DNA of 64,000 nucleotides from Kribbella aluminosa (GTDB taxonomy: Bacteria > Actinomycetota > Actinomycetes > Propionibacteriales > Kribbellaceae): the NCBI RefSeq assembly GCF_017876295.1, contig NZ_JAGINT010000002.1, forward strand, positions 3,906,001 through 3,970,000. The letters run 5' to 3'. Below, in pieces: positions 1 to 7,650 of the stretch. Below the pieces are notes generated by a model that was not told the origin of the DNA, did not search any database, and saw only the letters and a list, made by a program, of their open reading frames with translations. The translations under genes and the position numbers were made by a program. Position 1 is the first letter of the stretch, and the number at the start of each line of letters is the position of its first letter.

Positions 1-355
1 GTGCCGGGCCAGACGTAGAGGTTGCCGCGGTCAACGTCCTCGTGCGGCGTCAGCCACAGGCCGGCGAGCACCGTGAACGTTCCCGGCGAACCGTTAGCAG
101 GACGAGATCCGGGCGCAGCAGGTGGGCGGCCAGGTCCGCGATTCCCGCCGCGCGGTACAGCCTCAGCAAGGGGTGCGTGTCATTCAGTTGCGGCCACAGG
201 AAGTGCGCGCCGACGCCCTCGGGCGGGTTGCGCTCGAGCATCGCCGCGACGACCCGTCGGCCCGCCGCGACCTGGGCGTCGGTGAGTACGCCGGGCACGA
301 CGACGTACCCCTGGGTGCGGAACTGCTCCCGCTGGGCGTCTGTGATCTGCTGCAT
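1..355 (-). pseudogene. Phytanoyl-CoA dioxygenase family gene, broken and cut by the window edge
   Basis: The start is the ATG at 355 (MQQITDAQREQFRTQGYV), the usual N-terminus of PhyH-family Fe(II)/2-oxoglutarate dioxygenases. The frame is good to LRPDLVL near position 98, then runs into a stop by position 50. Family sequence resumes in a different frame from about position 95 (NGSPGTFTVLAGLWLTPHED, then NLYVWPG). Between these two pieces intact relatives have a stretch holding the HxD iron-binding motif (a GGPHxDG segment); here it is absent. So the gene carries an internal deletion plus frameshift that removes two metal ligands and cannot encode an active enzyme. The left end lies outside the window. 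The frames are seen directly; the missing HxD segment is inferred from knowledge of the family. Confidence 0.8.
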
Positions 356-450
356 ACGGTCAGTCCAACAGCGGGCGGGACGACAGGCAAACAGATTCCG
401 CTGCTGCCGTTCCCGTAGGTCGCCGTTTTCTGCTGCTCGGCAGTACGTAC

Positions 451-486
451 ACCTCTGGTACATAGCGCACCTCTAGTACACAGCGC
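451..486. repeat. 18-bp imperfect tandem repeat upstream of the phyH pseudogene
   Basis: Two adjacent 18-mers (451-468 and 469-486) differ at only two positions. Each has the pattern ACCTCT-rGTACA-yAGCGC. They lie about 95 bp upstream of the pseudogene start and could be remains of a regulator site. Function unknown. Confidence 0.45.
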
Positions 487-667
487 CTGCACGCCTAGCG
501 TCCTGCTTCCGAAGTTCGGGCCATGAGTGCGCTGGCGTCGGTACCCGCCGAGGCTTCGCGGTCGTCCGGGGGTGTTGTAGGACTCCCCGGTCGCAGTCGC
601 GGGCCTCCCCAAACCCGGCCAGTGCCGTTGCCACCGCCTGGCAGTCGGCGCAGGGCTGGTCAGAACC

Positions 668-730
668 CATCTTTGAGAAGCCACCAACCACATCGGGCGG
701 CGAAAAGTGGTCGGTAGGTTCTCAAAGATG
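668..730. repeat. 24-bp inverted repeat (hairpin) in the 356-909 intergenic stretch
   Basis: Arms 668-691 and 707-730 are complementary at 21 of 24 positions around a 15-nt loop. Both ends read CATCTTTGAGAA outward to inward. There is no T-run on either side, so it is not a classical terminator. It could be a recombination or protein-binding palindrome, or part of a mobile remnant. The rest of 356-909 shows no credible reading frame. Confidence 0.55.
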
Positions 731-909
731 CCCGGTCGGCAGAGGCGGCGGCCGCGGATGCCATCGTGCCGGCCGGTTCCTGGCCAGCGCGGTGACCGGA
801 CGACTTGTCCCACGAGCTTCCGACTCAGGACACGAGCGTCGGGTTCGACATATACGTACTGTCGAGCTGCAGGGCGCGACGACCCCCCGAAGACGACAGT
901 AGAGGCGAA

Positions 910-1659
910 TTACTTCTTCTTGCGGGTCAGGAAGGCGAGCATTGCTTCCTGGGCGGCAGGGGAGCCGAAGAGTGAGGCGGACAGGGCGGCGAGGTCTTTG
1001 CCGCGGGTGTCGATGTCGGCGAGGAGGGTGCGGTTGAGGAGCTTCTTGGTTTCGCGGAGGCCCTGGGGAGCGCCCTTCAGGAGGGAAGTGAGGACCGTGC
1101 TCAGCGCCTCGTCGAGGTCGGCGTCGGGGACGGTCAGCGTGAGGAGACCGAGGCGTGAGGCCTCCATGGCGTCGAAGCTGTTGCCGGTCAGGAACGTGTA
1201 CGCCGCGGCGCGGTCGGTGAGGCGGGGGAGTACGGTCAGCGAGATCGTCGCCGCCGCCAGCCCCAGCCGTACTTCGGTCAGCGCGAACGTCGCGCTCTCC
1301 CCGGCCACGCTGATGTCGGCCGCCGCCACGATGCCGATCCCGCCCGCGCGGACCGGACCCGCCACCCGCGCCACCACCGGTTTCGGGTTCGCGACAATCG
1401 CCCGCTGGACGTCCACCATCCGCTGCGCGCCGACTCCCATCCCGACCGTCGTCGCCTCGGACAGGTCGGCCCCCGAACAGAACACCTCCAGCGCCGACCG
1501 AACCACGATCACCCGTACGGCGTCGTCCGCACCGGCCGTCTCCAGGTGCGCCAGCAGTTCACCGGTCAACTGCTGCGACAACGCGTTCTTGTTGTGCGGC
1601 GAGTCCAACGTGATCGTCGCCACACCGTCGGACACCGCCAGCTGCACGAGTTCGGTCAT
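910..1659 (-). CDS. Enoyl-CoA hydratase/isomerase (crotonase) family protein
   Basis: A 249-residue crotonase-superfamily protein, the usual length for enoyl-CoA hydratases. The N-terminal strand pair VQLAVSDGVATITLDSP, the acyl-CoA/oxyanion segment (SALEVFCSGADLSE) and the second oxyanion region (GPVRAGGIGIVAAADISVA) are all present. The usual catalytic Glu region reads FALTEVRLGLAAATI. Substrate cannot be told from sequence; fatty acid or branched-chain acyl-CoA breakdown is typical. The start is the ATG at 1659; a longer frame upstream lacks family similarity. A TTGGAT box 6 nt before the ATG could mean a leaderless mRNA. It is transcribed away from the small plus-strand frame at 1747. Confidence 0.9.
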   Translation of the reverse strand: MTELVQLAVSDGVATITLDSPHNKNALSQQLTGELLAHLETAGADDAVRVIVVRSALEVFCSGADLSEATTVGMGVGAQRMVDVQRAIVANPKPVVARVAGPVRAGGIGIVAAADISVAGESATFALTEVRLGLAAATISLTVLPRLTDRAAAYTFLTGNSFDAMEASRLGLLTLTVPDADLDEALSTVLTSLLKGAPQGLRETKKLLNRTLLADIDTRGKDLAALSASLFGSPAAQEAMLAFLTRKKK

Positions 1660-1746
1660 GAGCCCATCCAACACCCAACGGACAGTCGACGAACCCCTCG
1701 CCTCACTCGAATCCGGCTGCACCGACAGGTCCAGCGAGGAGTCTGC

Positions 1747-2040
1747 ATGTTCGACATCGACCCCAGAGACGCCCAGCAATCGGTCGCGTTCGGCCGGGTT
1801 GTCAGCGGCACGCAGGTGATCGCTGCCGTGCAGAGCCTCGCGGAGGAGCCGTCCGAGTCCACGCCCGAGCAGAAGGCGCAGGCGGTGGGAGACTTCGCGA
1901 CCGCGTTGCAGGACAGCGTCCGGCAGCAGCACGCCGCCTCCGTCGGGCTGGACCGCGGTCCGGTCGCCCGAAGCGGTAAAGACAGTGGCGAGAGCGCTCA
2001 GAGGCCGGCGGGGACCGATCCCAAGCGGACGGCAAGCACC
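1747..2040 (+). pseudogene. Possible remnant of a small gene, no stop before the next gene
   Basis: An ATG at 1747 has a good ribosome site (GAGGAG, 5 nt spacing). The frame keeps actinobacterial third-position GC for roughly 75 codons (MFDIDPRDAQQSVAFGRVV...), then codon quality drops. It meets no stop before entering the antisense of the converging NTF2-like gene. I recognise no family. It may be the 5' part of a gene whose end was lost, or a chance frame. The end coordinate is only where coding character stops. Confidence 0.3.
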
Positions 2041-2051
2041 TCACGCGCTGA

Positions 2052-2471
2052 TCAGGCCGGCGGTGCCGCCGTCGGGTTCAGTGGGTCCGCGTGCCGGTGG
2101 GTGATCTTCCACTCGCCGTCCTCGATGCGGAAGATCATCGTGGCGCGGAGTACGTGCGGGACCGGCGCCGGCTGGGTGACGTGGTGCACCCTGCAGCGTT
2201 CGATCGCGACCGTGTACGCCGTGTCCGTGCCGACGTGGCTGTCCAGGTACTCGAAGTCCACCGGGTTCCCGGTGTCGTGGAACTGCGCCGACGCCCACTC
2301 GTACCGCGGCCCGATCTCGGACCAGCCGACCTCCTGGCCGCCGAATCCGCCGAAGATCGAGGTGTGCTCGCTTCGCGACACCAACGGCAGCCACAACGAC
2401 GGGTCGCCGTTCACGAACGCGCTGTTGGCCTCCTCGAAGCGGCGCAGGAATGTTGCGAAGTCCTCGGTCAT
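2052..2471 (-). CDS. NTF2-like/SnoaL-type protein (ketosteroid isomerase fold)
   Basis: A 139-residue protein with the size and pattern of the NTF2-like superfamily: an N-terminal helix (FATFLRRFEEANSAFVNGD), a central SIFGGFGGQEVGWSEI turn typical of DUF4440/SnoaL-type proteins, then beta strands ending RATMIFRIEDGEWKITHRH. Members act as small isomerases, cyclases or binding domains; the substrate here is unknown. Start ATG at 2471 has GGGAG just upstream and a CAGGCT box 6 nt before it. It lies 25 bp downstream of the ornithine-cyclodeaminase-like gene on the same strand and may be co-transcribed. Confidence 0.8.
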   Translation of the reverse strand: MTEDFATFLRRFEEANSAFVNGDPSLWLPLVSRSEHTSIFGGFGGQEVGWSEIGPRYEWASAQFHDTGNPVDFEYLDSHVGTDTAYTVAIERCRVHHVTQPAPVPHVLRATMIFRIEDGEWKITHRHADPLNPTAAPPA

Positions 2472-2496
2472 ACTCCCAGCCTGTACGCCGCCGGGG

Positions 2497-3726
2497 TCAC
2501 TTCTCGGCGGCGTACGTGGGAGACAGCTCACGCGCCAGGTGCTCGATGAACAGCCCGACGTCGGTGACGATGCCACGCGCCTGCGACGAGCCGCGGTCGG
2601 CGAGTTTGGTCACGGTCGCCGGGTTGATGTCCACACAGGTCAGCGGGACCGACGCCGGCAAAATGTTGCCAGTAGCAACCGAGTGCAGCATGGTCGCGGC
2701 CATCAGGCAGTACCCGACACCGTCCAGCTCGGCCCGCATCGCGCGCTGACCCTCGAGTACGTCGGTGTAGACGTCCGGCAACGGCCCGTCGTCGCGCACC
2801 GACCCGACGAGGACGAACTTCCCGCCCTTCTTGACCAGCGCGTGCATCACACCCGAAGTGAGCACACCCTGCTCGACCGCGGCATCGATCGACCCCGCCT
2901 TGCGGATCGTGTTGATCGCGCGGATGTGGTGCTCGTGCCCGTGCTCGACGCCGCGCCCACGGGCCAGGTCGACGCCCAGCGACGTCCCGTACAGCGACGA
3001 CTCGATGTCGTGCGTCGCGAGCGCGTTGCCGGCGAACAGGACGTCGACGTACCCGGCCTCGACGATCGCGACCATCGCCGGGGCCGCCCCGGTGTGCACG
3101 ATGCCGGGGCCGCCGACCCACAGGACCTTCAACCCGTTCGCCTTCGCCTCGCGCATGCCGTCCGCGACCTGCTTGACCAGCACCCGCTGCGGCTTCTCCG
3201 AGGACACGTCGGACTCCATGAAGCCGAAGCCCTCCTCGGTGTTCACCACGATCGGGGGCGTGACCCGGACACCCTGAGCGCTGGTGATGATCTGCATGCC
3301 GGCGCGGACGTCGGACATCGGGATGGTGCGCACCGTGGTGCCTTCGACGAGCAGGCCGCAGTCCATCTCCGGGTTCTGTACGGCGACCCAGTGGCCGCCG
3401 AGCCGGACGCTGGTCGGCAGGTTCGTGGTCGAGTAGAACCCGTCCGGGAACACGCCGTCCTGGGTGACCTCGGTGATCTCCGGCGTACCCGGGTCGACCA
3501 GGTTCGCGCCCTTGGTCTGGATCCGCATCAGCAGCCGCTGCAGCGACTCCTCGTCCTCCGCGCCGACCGTCATCCGGACGGTGGAGGGGTCGTCCTTGTC
3601 GTACCCGAGGTCGAACTTGTCCAGCGTGTACTCGCCGCCGTACCCGCGGATGTCGTCGAGGACGCGGGACAGCAGCCCGGAGTCCATCAGGTGGCCGGTG
3701 ATCTCCACCGTCTCGGTGACCTGCAC
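2497..3726 (-). CDS. Ornithine cyclodeaminase-like protein (TIGR00300, LOR/SDH region)
   Basis: A 409-residue protein of the family once annotated LOR/SDH bifunctional-enzyme conserved region. It resembles the C-terminal part of cyanobacterial AgrE/ArgZ and the stand-alone archaeal ornithine cyclodeaminases, which convert ornithine to proline and ammonia using NAD. An N-terminal ACT-like segment (ETVEITGHLMDSGLLSRVLD) is followed by a middle domain with NPEMDCGLLVEG, then a Rossmann-like part (VLWVGGPGIVHTGAAPAMV) and a conserved C-terminus with VDINPATVTKLADRGSSQ. The GTG at 3726 was chosen because GGGAGG lies 7 nt upstream; a TTG at 3741 is in frame but has no ribosome site. The enzyme activity is inferred from relatives. 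Confidence 0.82.
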   Translation of the reverse strand: MQVTETVEITGHLMDSGLLSRVLDDIRGYGGEYTLDKFDLGYDKDDPSTVRMTVGAEDEESLQRLLMRIQTKGANLVDPGTPEITEVTQDGVFPDGFYSTTNLPTSVRLGGHWVAVQNPEMDCGLLVEGTTVRTIPMSDVRAGMQIITSAQGVRVTPPIVVNTEEGFGFMESDVSSEKPQRVLVKQVADGMREAKANGLKVLWVGGPGIVHTGAAPAMVAIVEAGYVDVLFAGNALATHDIESSLYGTSLGVDLARGRGVEHGHEHHIRAINTIRKAGSIDAAVEQGVLTSGVMHALVKKGGKFVLVGSVRDDGPLPDVYTDVLEGQRAMRAELDGVGYCLMAATMLHSVATGNILPASVPLTCVDINPATVTKLADRGSSQARGIVTDVGLFIEHLARELSPTYAAEK

Positions 3727-3749
3727 GGCGGTACCTCCCAAACGCGATG

Positions 3750-3768
3750 TCGTCGGATTGTCCGACGA
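3750..3768. promoter_or_regulatory. Perfect palindrome upstream of the ornithine-cyclodeaminase-like gene
   Basis: TCGTCGGA-TTG-TCCGACGA is a perfect 8+3+8 inverted repeat, 24 bp upstream of the GTG at 3726, in the 63-bp gap to the next gene. Its form suits a dimeric repressor or activator, for example a GntR-type protein. The regulator is not identifiable here. Confidence 0.45.
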
Positions 3769-3789
3769 TCCGCACTCTAGCTCAGAAGC

Positions 3790-4452
3790 TCAGACGACCG
3801 CCCCGTCGTCCCCGCCACCACCGGGCGGCAGCCGGTCCTTCATCCGGAGCACCAGCGTGAGGAAGCCGCCGATGAACCCGATCACCGCGAGGGTGGTGAT
3901 CCGCCCGGTGCCGAAGCCGAAGATCGCCGCCGCGATCAGCAGCAGCGGGCCGCCGAGCAGGCCGAGCCAGGCGAGCCGGCTGACCCAGTCCAGCCGCGGG
4001 CCGCGCGGCGGCTCCGGCGGGACGAAGTGGTCGTGCGGGTCGTCCGCCTTCTTGGCTGGCCGCGCGTCCTCGGGTGGGATGTCGTCCTGGACGGTGAGCC
4101 CGGTCGGTACGTCGATCAGCGGCTCGTACTTCTCGTCGACGTCCTCGCTGGCCGGCCACCGCGGCACCGGGTCCTCGCTGCCGTCGTGCCCGGGCGCCGA
4201 CGGCTTGTTGAACTGCTCGACGAGCGACCTCCACTCGGCGTCCTCGGTACTGCGGTCGATCACCGGACGGGCCCGTTCCACCGCCTCGGCGTCGACGAAG
4301 ATCTCGTCGTACCCCACTGACGTCCCGCTCTGGCTGTCGCAGTACGCCGCGATCCCGGCCGCCTTGAGCGCGTCCAGCACCGGCTCGGCGACCAACGGGT
4401 CGATGCCGCCGAGCGACGTGTACGACGTCGCGGTCAGTCCGTTGTCACGCAT
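3790..4452 (-). CDS. Membrane protein with N-terminal DUF2007-like domain
   Basis: A 220-residue protein. Residues about 15-65 (VAEPVLDALKAAGIAAYCD ... EIFVDAEAVERARPVID) resemble the DUF2007 putative signal-transducing domain. An acidic, proline-rich linker follows. Two hydrophobic segments near 160-182 and 185-203 (WLGLLGGPLLLIAAAIFGF and TTLAVIGFIGGFLTLVL) should cross the membrane, leaving a short Gly/Asp tail. The start ATG at 4452 overlaps the end of the carboxylesterase gene by 8 nt, so the two are translationally coupled. No catalytic motif is seen and its role is unknown. Confidence 0.75.
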   Translation of the reverse strand: MRDNGLTATSYTSLGGIDPLVAEPVLDALKAAGIAAYCDSQSGTSVGYDEIFVDAEAVERARPVIDRSTEDAEWRSLVEQFNKPSAPGHDGSEDPVPRWPASEDVDEKYEPLIDVPTGLTVQDDIPPEDARPAKKADDPHDHFVPPEPPRGPRLDWVSRLAWLGLLGGPLLLIAAAIFGFGTGRITTLAVIGFIGGFLTLVLRMKDRLPPGGGGDDGAVV

Positions 4453-5215
4453 CGTCTCGACCGCTCAAGCGGCCGACGAAGGCTGCGGAGTCCGTGAAGA
4501 TCCGCGGTGCGTCGTTGTCCAGAGTTGCCACGTGATAGCTGTCCTCGAGCAGGGTCTCGGTCACATCGCGGGACGAGATCGAGGACAGGATCGTCCGCCC
4601 CGAGCTCGGCTCCACCACATGATCGACAGTACTGCGGAACAACAGCACCGGCTGCGTGATCTTCGCCAGATCCGCGCGGGTGACCTTCCACAGGTGCGAC
4701 AGCGAGAGCAGCGCGCGCAGCGGCATCCGGTCGTACGCGCCCTCCTCGACGCCGGGCTTCTTGATGTCGTTCGAGATGCCGGGGAACGACGGCAGCACCC
4801 GGGCCAGCACCGGGAGCAGCGCCAGCCGCTTGTCGTCGGTCTGCACGGACGGGTTGACCAGGACCAGACCGGAAATGTCGGTGCCGTGCTCCTCGGCGAG
4901 CCGCAGGGTCAGGCAGCCGCCCATGGACAGGCCGACCACGAACACCTGGTCGTGCTCCTTGCGGAGCCGCTCGAGCTCATTGTCGAGGACGGCGTACCAC
5001 TCCTGCCAGGTGGTCCGGTTCATCTCCTGCCAGCTGGTCCCGTGACCGGGCAGCCGCGGCACCGCCACGCCGTACCCGGCGGCGGCCAGGTGCTCGCCGA
5101 ACGGGCGCATCGAGCGCGGCGAGCCGGTGAATCCGTGACTCAGCAGTACGCCGACGGCGGCGTTCTCCCCGGTCCCGGGACTGCGAAACTCCTCCGCGTG
5201 GGCTTGCACTGGCAC
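4445..5215 (-). CDS. Alpha/beta-hydrolase, Est30-like carboxylesterase
   Basis: A 256-residue alpha/beta-hydrolase. HGFTGSPRSM forms the oxyanion region and GLSMGG the nucleophile elbow (Ser). VDHVVEP supplies the likely catalytic Asp and SYHVATLDND the His, the pattern of thermostable carboxylesterase Est30 and monoacylglycerol-lipase-like enzymes. The GTG at 5215 was chosen because GAGGAG stands 6 nt upstream; the frame is open further but has no family sequence. It is first in a coupled pair with the DUF2007-like membrane protein. Substrate is unknown, probably short-chain or glycerol esters. Confidence 0.88.
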   Translation of the reverse strand: MPVQAHAEEFRSPGTGENAAVGVLLSHGFTGSPRSMRPFGEHLAAAGYGVAVPRLPGHGTSWQEMNRTTWQEWYAVLDNELERLRKEHDQVFVVGLSMGGCLTLRLAEEHGTDISGLVLVNPSVQTDDKRLALLPVLARVLPSFPGISNDIKKPGVEEGAYDRMPLRALLSLSHLWKVTRADLAKITQPVLLFRSTVDHVVEPSSGRTILSSISSRDVTETLLEDSYHVATLDNDAPRIFTDSAAFVGRLSGRDDA

Positions 5216-5296
5216 GCTCGACTCCTCGCCGTTCACGGTCCTCACCGATACGCGCTCAACTACGTCTCCGAGCGCGTGACAATCGTCGCATCTGGG

Positions 5297-5317
5297 CTGC
5301 ATCCAGTCTGCATCCAG
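5297..5317. repeat. Tandem CTGCATCCAG repeats in the carboxylesterase/plsC intergenic region
   Basis: CTGCATCCAG occurs at 5297-5306 and 5308-5317, an 11-bp period that places both copies on one DNA face. The pair lies about 85 bp upstream of the esterase start and 150 bp upstream of plsC. It is a possible regulator site; there is no other support. Confidence 0.3.
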
Positions 5318-5469
5318 GTGACAACACGGTGAGCAATACCCACATTCCTGGCGGTGACATTGCCTGAGGGGGAAGCTGGAACGTAGTGTCCGCACCGGAA
5401 CGGTTGACGCGCCGGGGTTGTCGTGTCTGGGTAGATGTGTGTCGGGCGAGTTGACGGAGGTCGAGGCGG

Positions 5470-6234
5470 ATGCTGTATCTGTTCCTGAGACGGTTCCTGG
5501 TCGCGCCGCTGGTCAAGCTGCTGTTCCGGCCGAGGGTGACCGGGCTGGAGCACGTACCGACCGAAGGCCCGGCGCTGCTGGTCAGCAACCACCTGGCGTT
5601 CTGCGACTCGATCTTCCTGCCGGTGTCGGTGCCGCGGCAGATCGTCTTCCCGGCCAAGTCGGAGTACTTCAACGGCCCCGGCCTGAAGGGCAAGCTGGTC
5701 GCCACGTTCTTCCGCTCGGTCGGCCAGATCCCGATCGACCGCTCCGGCGGCCGCGCGTCGCTGGCGGCGCTGAACACCGGCCTGGGGATCCTCGAGCAGG
5801 GCGGCCTGTTCGGGATCTACCCGGAAGGCACCCGGTCGCCCGACGGCCGGCTGTACAAGGGCAAGACCGGGGTCGCCCGGATGGCGATCGTGGCCGGCGT
5901 ACCGGTGATCCCGGTGGCGATGATCGACACCGAGAAGCTGCAGCCGGCGGGCCGGATGAAGCCGACGCTGTTCCACCGCGAGAAGGGCCGGCTGCTGCCG
6001 CGCCTGGTCCGCCCGGGCGTCGCGTTCGGCGAGCCGATGGACTTCTCCCGGTACGAGGGCATGGAGCGGGACCGCTTCGTGCTGCGGTCGGTCACCGACG
6101 AGATCATGTACGCGCTGATGGGCCTGTCCGGCCAGGAGTACGTCGACATGTACGCCGACAAGGCCAAGGAACTGCTCAAGGCCGGCGAGTCCATCGACGA
6201 GCACGTCCGGCTGGGTGACACCAAGGCCAGCTGA
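5470..6234 (+). CDS. plsC: 1-acyl-sn-glycerol-3-phosphate acyltransferase
   Basis: A 254-residue PlsC-family acyltransferase that adds the second acyl chain in phosphatidic-acid synthesis at the membrane. The catalytic NHLAFCD block (NHx4D) is near residue 40, the substrate-binding FPEGTR-type motif appears as IYPEGTRS, and a later VIPVAMI strand completes the fold. The N-terminus (FLRRFLVAPLVKLLF) is hydrophobic and basic, consistent with membrane association. The ATG at 5470 has a strong ribosome site (GGAGG) upstream. An acyltransferase next to class II DAHP synthase is also seen in mycobacteria, so the pair is conserved synteny and not functional evidence. Confidence 0.92.
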   Translation: MLYLFLRRFLVAPLVKLLFRPRVTGLEHVPTEGPALLVSNHLAFCDSIFLPVSVPRQIVFPAKSEYFNGPGLKGKLVATFFRSVGQIPIDRSGGRASLAALNTGLGILEQGGLFGIYPEGTRSPDGRLYKGKTGVARMAIVAGVPVIPVAMIDTEKLQPAGRMKPTLFHREKGRLLPRLVRPGVAFGEPMDFSRYEGMERDRFVLRSVTDEIMYALMGLSGQEYVDMYADKAKELLKAGESIDEHVRLGDTKAS

Positions 6235-6264
6235 GACGGTGAGCGTCCGTTCTGGCGGTTCGCC

Positions 6265-6270
6265 TAGAGT
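6265..6270 (+). promoter_or_regulatory. -10 box TAGAGT, leaderless start of the DAHP synthase gene
   Basis: TAGAGT lies 6 nt before the ATG at 6277, with no ribosome site between. This is the spacing expected when transcription starts at the start codon. No clear -35 box is seen. Confidence 0.55.
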
Positions 6271-6276
6271 TGGGGC

Positions 6277-7650
6277 ATGCAATTCGCGACGTTGACGACG
6301 GGACAGGTGCCGGGGGTTCCGACGCTGGACGAGCTGCGCGGGCTGAAGCCGCTGCAGCAGCCCGAGTGGCCGGACCAGGGTGCGCTCGAGCGGGTGATCG
6401 CCGAGCTCCGGACGTTGCCGCCGCTGGTGTTCGCCGGTGAGTGCGACGACCTGACCACGAAGATCGGCGCGGTCGCCCGCGGCGAGGCGTTCATCCTGCA
6501 GGGCGGCGACTGCGCCGAGACCTTCGCCGGCGTGACCGCGGAGAACATCCGGGCCAAGCTCCGGGTGCTGCTGCAGATGTCCGTCGTGCTGCAGTACGCA
6601 GCCAGCGTCCCGGTGGTGAAGATCGGCCGGATCGCGGGGCAGTACGCGAAACCGCGCTCGTCCGGTGAGGAGACCCGGGACGGCGTGACGCTGCCGTCGT
6701 ACCGCGGAGACGCCGTCAACGGCTTCGACTTCACGCCTGAGTCGCGGATCCCGGACCCGACACGGCTCCGAGGCGTCTACAACGCCGCGGCCGCGACGCT
6801 CAACCTGACCCGCGCCTTCACCACCGGCGGGTACGCCGACCTGCACCAGGTGCACGCGTGGAACACCGACTTCGTGAAGTCGTCGCCGGTCGGCCGGCGC
6901 TACGAGCAGCTGGCCTCCGAGATCGAGCGCGCGCTGGCCTTCATGCGGGCCTGCGGCGCGACGTCCGACGAGTTCCGGACCGTCGACTTCTACGCGTCCC
7001 ACGAGGCGCTGATCCTCGAGTACGAACACGCCCTGACCCGGATCGACTCGCGCACCGAGCAGCCGTACGACGTGTCCGGCCACCTGCTCTGGGTGGGGGA
7101 GCGGACCCGGCAGCTGGACGGCGCGCACGTCGAGTTCCTGGCCTCGCTGTCGAACCCGCTCGGCGTCAAGATCGGCCCGACCACGACCCCGGAGTACATC
7201 CGGGCGCTGATCGACAAGCTGAACCCGAAGGGCATCGAGGGCCGGCTGACCTTCATCACCCGGATGGGCGCCGGCACGATCCGGGAGGCGCTGCCGCCGC
7301 TGCTGGAGGCGGTCCGCGACCACGGCTCGCCGATCGCGTGGGTGTGCGACCCGATGCACGGGAACACCTACGAGACGCCGAACGGGTACAAGACCCGCAA
7401 CTTCGACGACGTGATGGACGAGGTGCAGGGCTTCTTCGACGCGCACGAACAGGTCGGGACCTGGCCGGGCGGCGTACACATGGAGCTCACCGGTGACGAC
7501 GTCACCGAGTGCCTCGGCGGCGGCGAGGCACTGGTCGCGGAGGACCTGGCGAGCCGGTACGAGACGGCCTGCGACCCGCGGCTGAACCGGCACCAGTCGC
7601 TGGAGCTGGCCTTCCTGGTCGCCGAGCGCCTGCGGGGTGCCCGGGCATGA
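6277..7650 (+). CDS. aroG: Class II 3-deoxy-7-phosphoheptulonate (DAHP) synthase
   Basis: A 457-residue class II (plant/mycobacterial-type) DAHP synthase, the first step of the shikimate pathway: phosphoenolpyruvate plus erythrose 4-phosphate gives DAHP. Characteristic blocks are LQGGDCAETFA (metal Cys), VVKIGRIAGQYAKPRS, SYRGDAVNGF, SHEALILEYEHALTR, HLLWVGERTRQLDGAHVEF, NPLGVKIGP, ITRMGAGTIREALPPLL, WVCDPMHGNT and the C-terminal GGVHMELTGDDVTECLGG. Length matches the family. The start is fixed by a leaderless -10 box. The stop overlaps the next start as ATGA, so threonine aldolase is translationally coupled. Confidence 0.96.
   Translation: MQFATLTTGQVPGVPTLDELRGLKPLQQPEWPDQGALERVIAELRTLPPLVFAGECDDLTTKIGAVARGEAFILQGGDCAETFAGVTAENIRAKLRVLLQMSVVLQYAASVPVVKIGRIAGQYAKPRSSGEETRDGVTLPSYRGDAVNGFDFTPESRIPDPTRLRGVYNAAAATLNLTRAFTTGGYADLHQVHAWNTDFVKSSPVGRRYEQLASEIERALAFMRACGATSDEFRTVDFYASHEALILEYEHALTRIDSRTEQPYDVSGHLLWVGERTRQLDGAHVEFLASLSNPLGVKIGPTTTPEYIRALIDKLNPKGIEGRLTFITRMGAGTIREALPPLLEAVRDHGSPIAWVCDPMHGNTYETPNGYKTRNFDDVMDEVQGFFDAHEQVGTWPGGVHMELTGDDVTECLGGGEALVAEDLASRYETACDPRLNRHQSLELAFLVAERLRGARA

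Larger units (their letters stand above)
430..872. repeat. Outward-facing 18-bp inverted repeat pair bounding a non-coding segment
   Basis: The minus strand of 430-447 and the plus strand of 855-872 share CGTACTG(C/T)CGAGC(A/T)GCAG, 16 of 18 bases identical and pointing outward. They bound most of the 356-909 stretch, in which I see no convincing gene. This could be the remnant of a small non-autonomous element or duplicated regulatory DNA. There is no transposase and no visible target-site duplication. Confidence 0.3.

Noticed and set aside
1546..3780. A 744-codon open frame on the plus strand
   Set aside because: It is the antisense of the NTF2-like and ornithine-cyclodeaminase-like genes; residues are Arg/Val/Asp-rich with no family similarity. 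Similar long shadow frames lie opposite aroG (5260-7593), the kinase (23679-26645), HelD (34309-36771) and transglutaminase (45718-48549).
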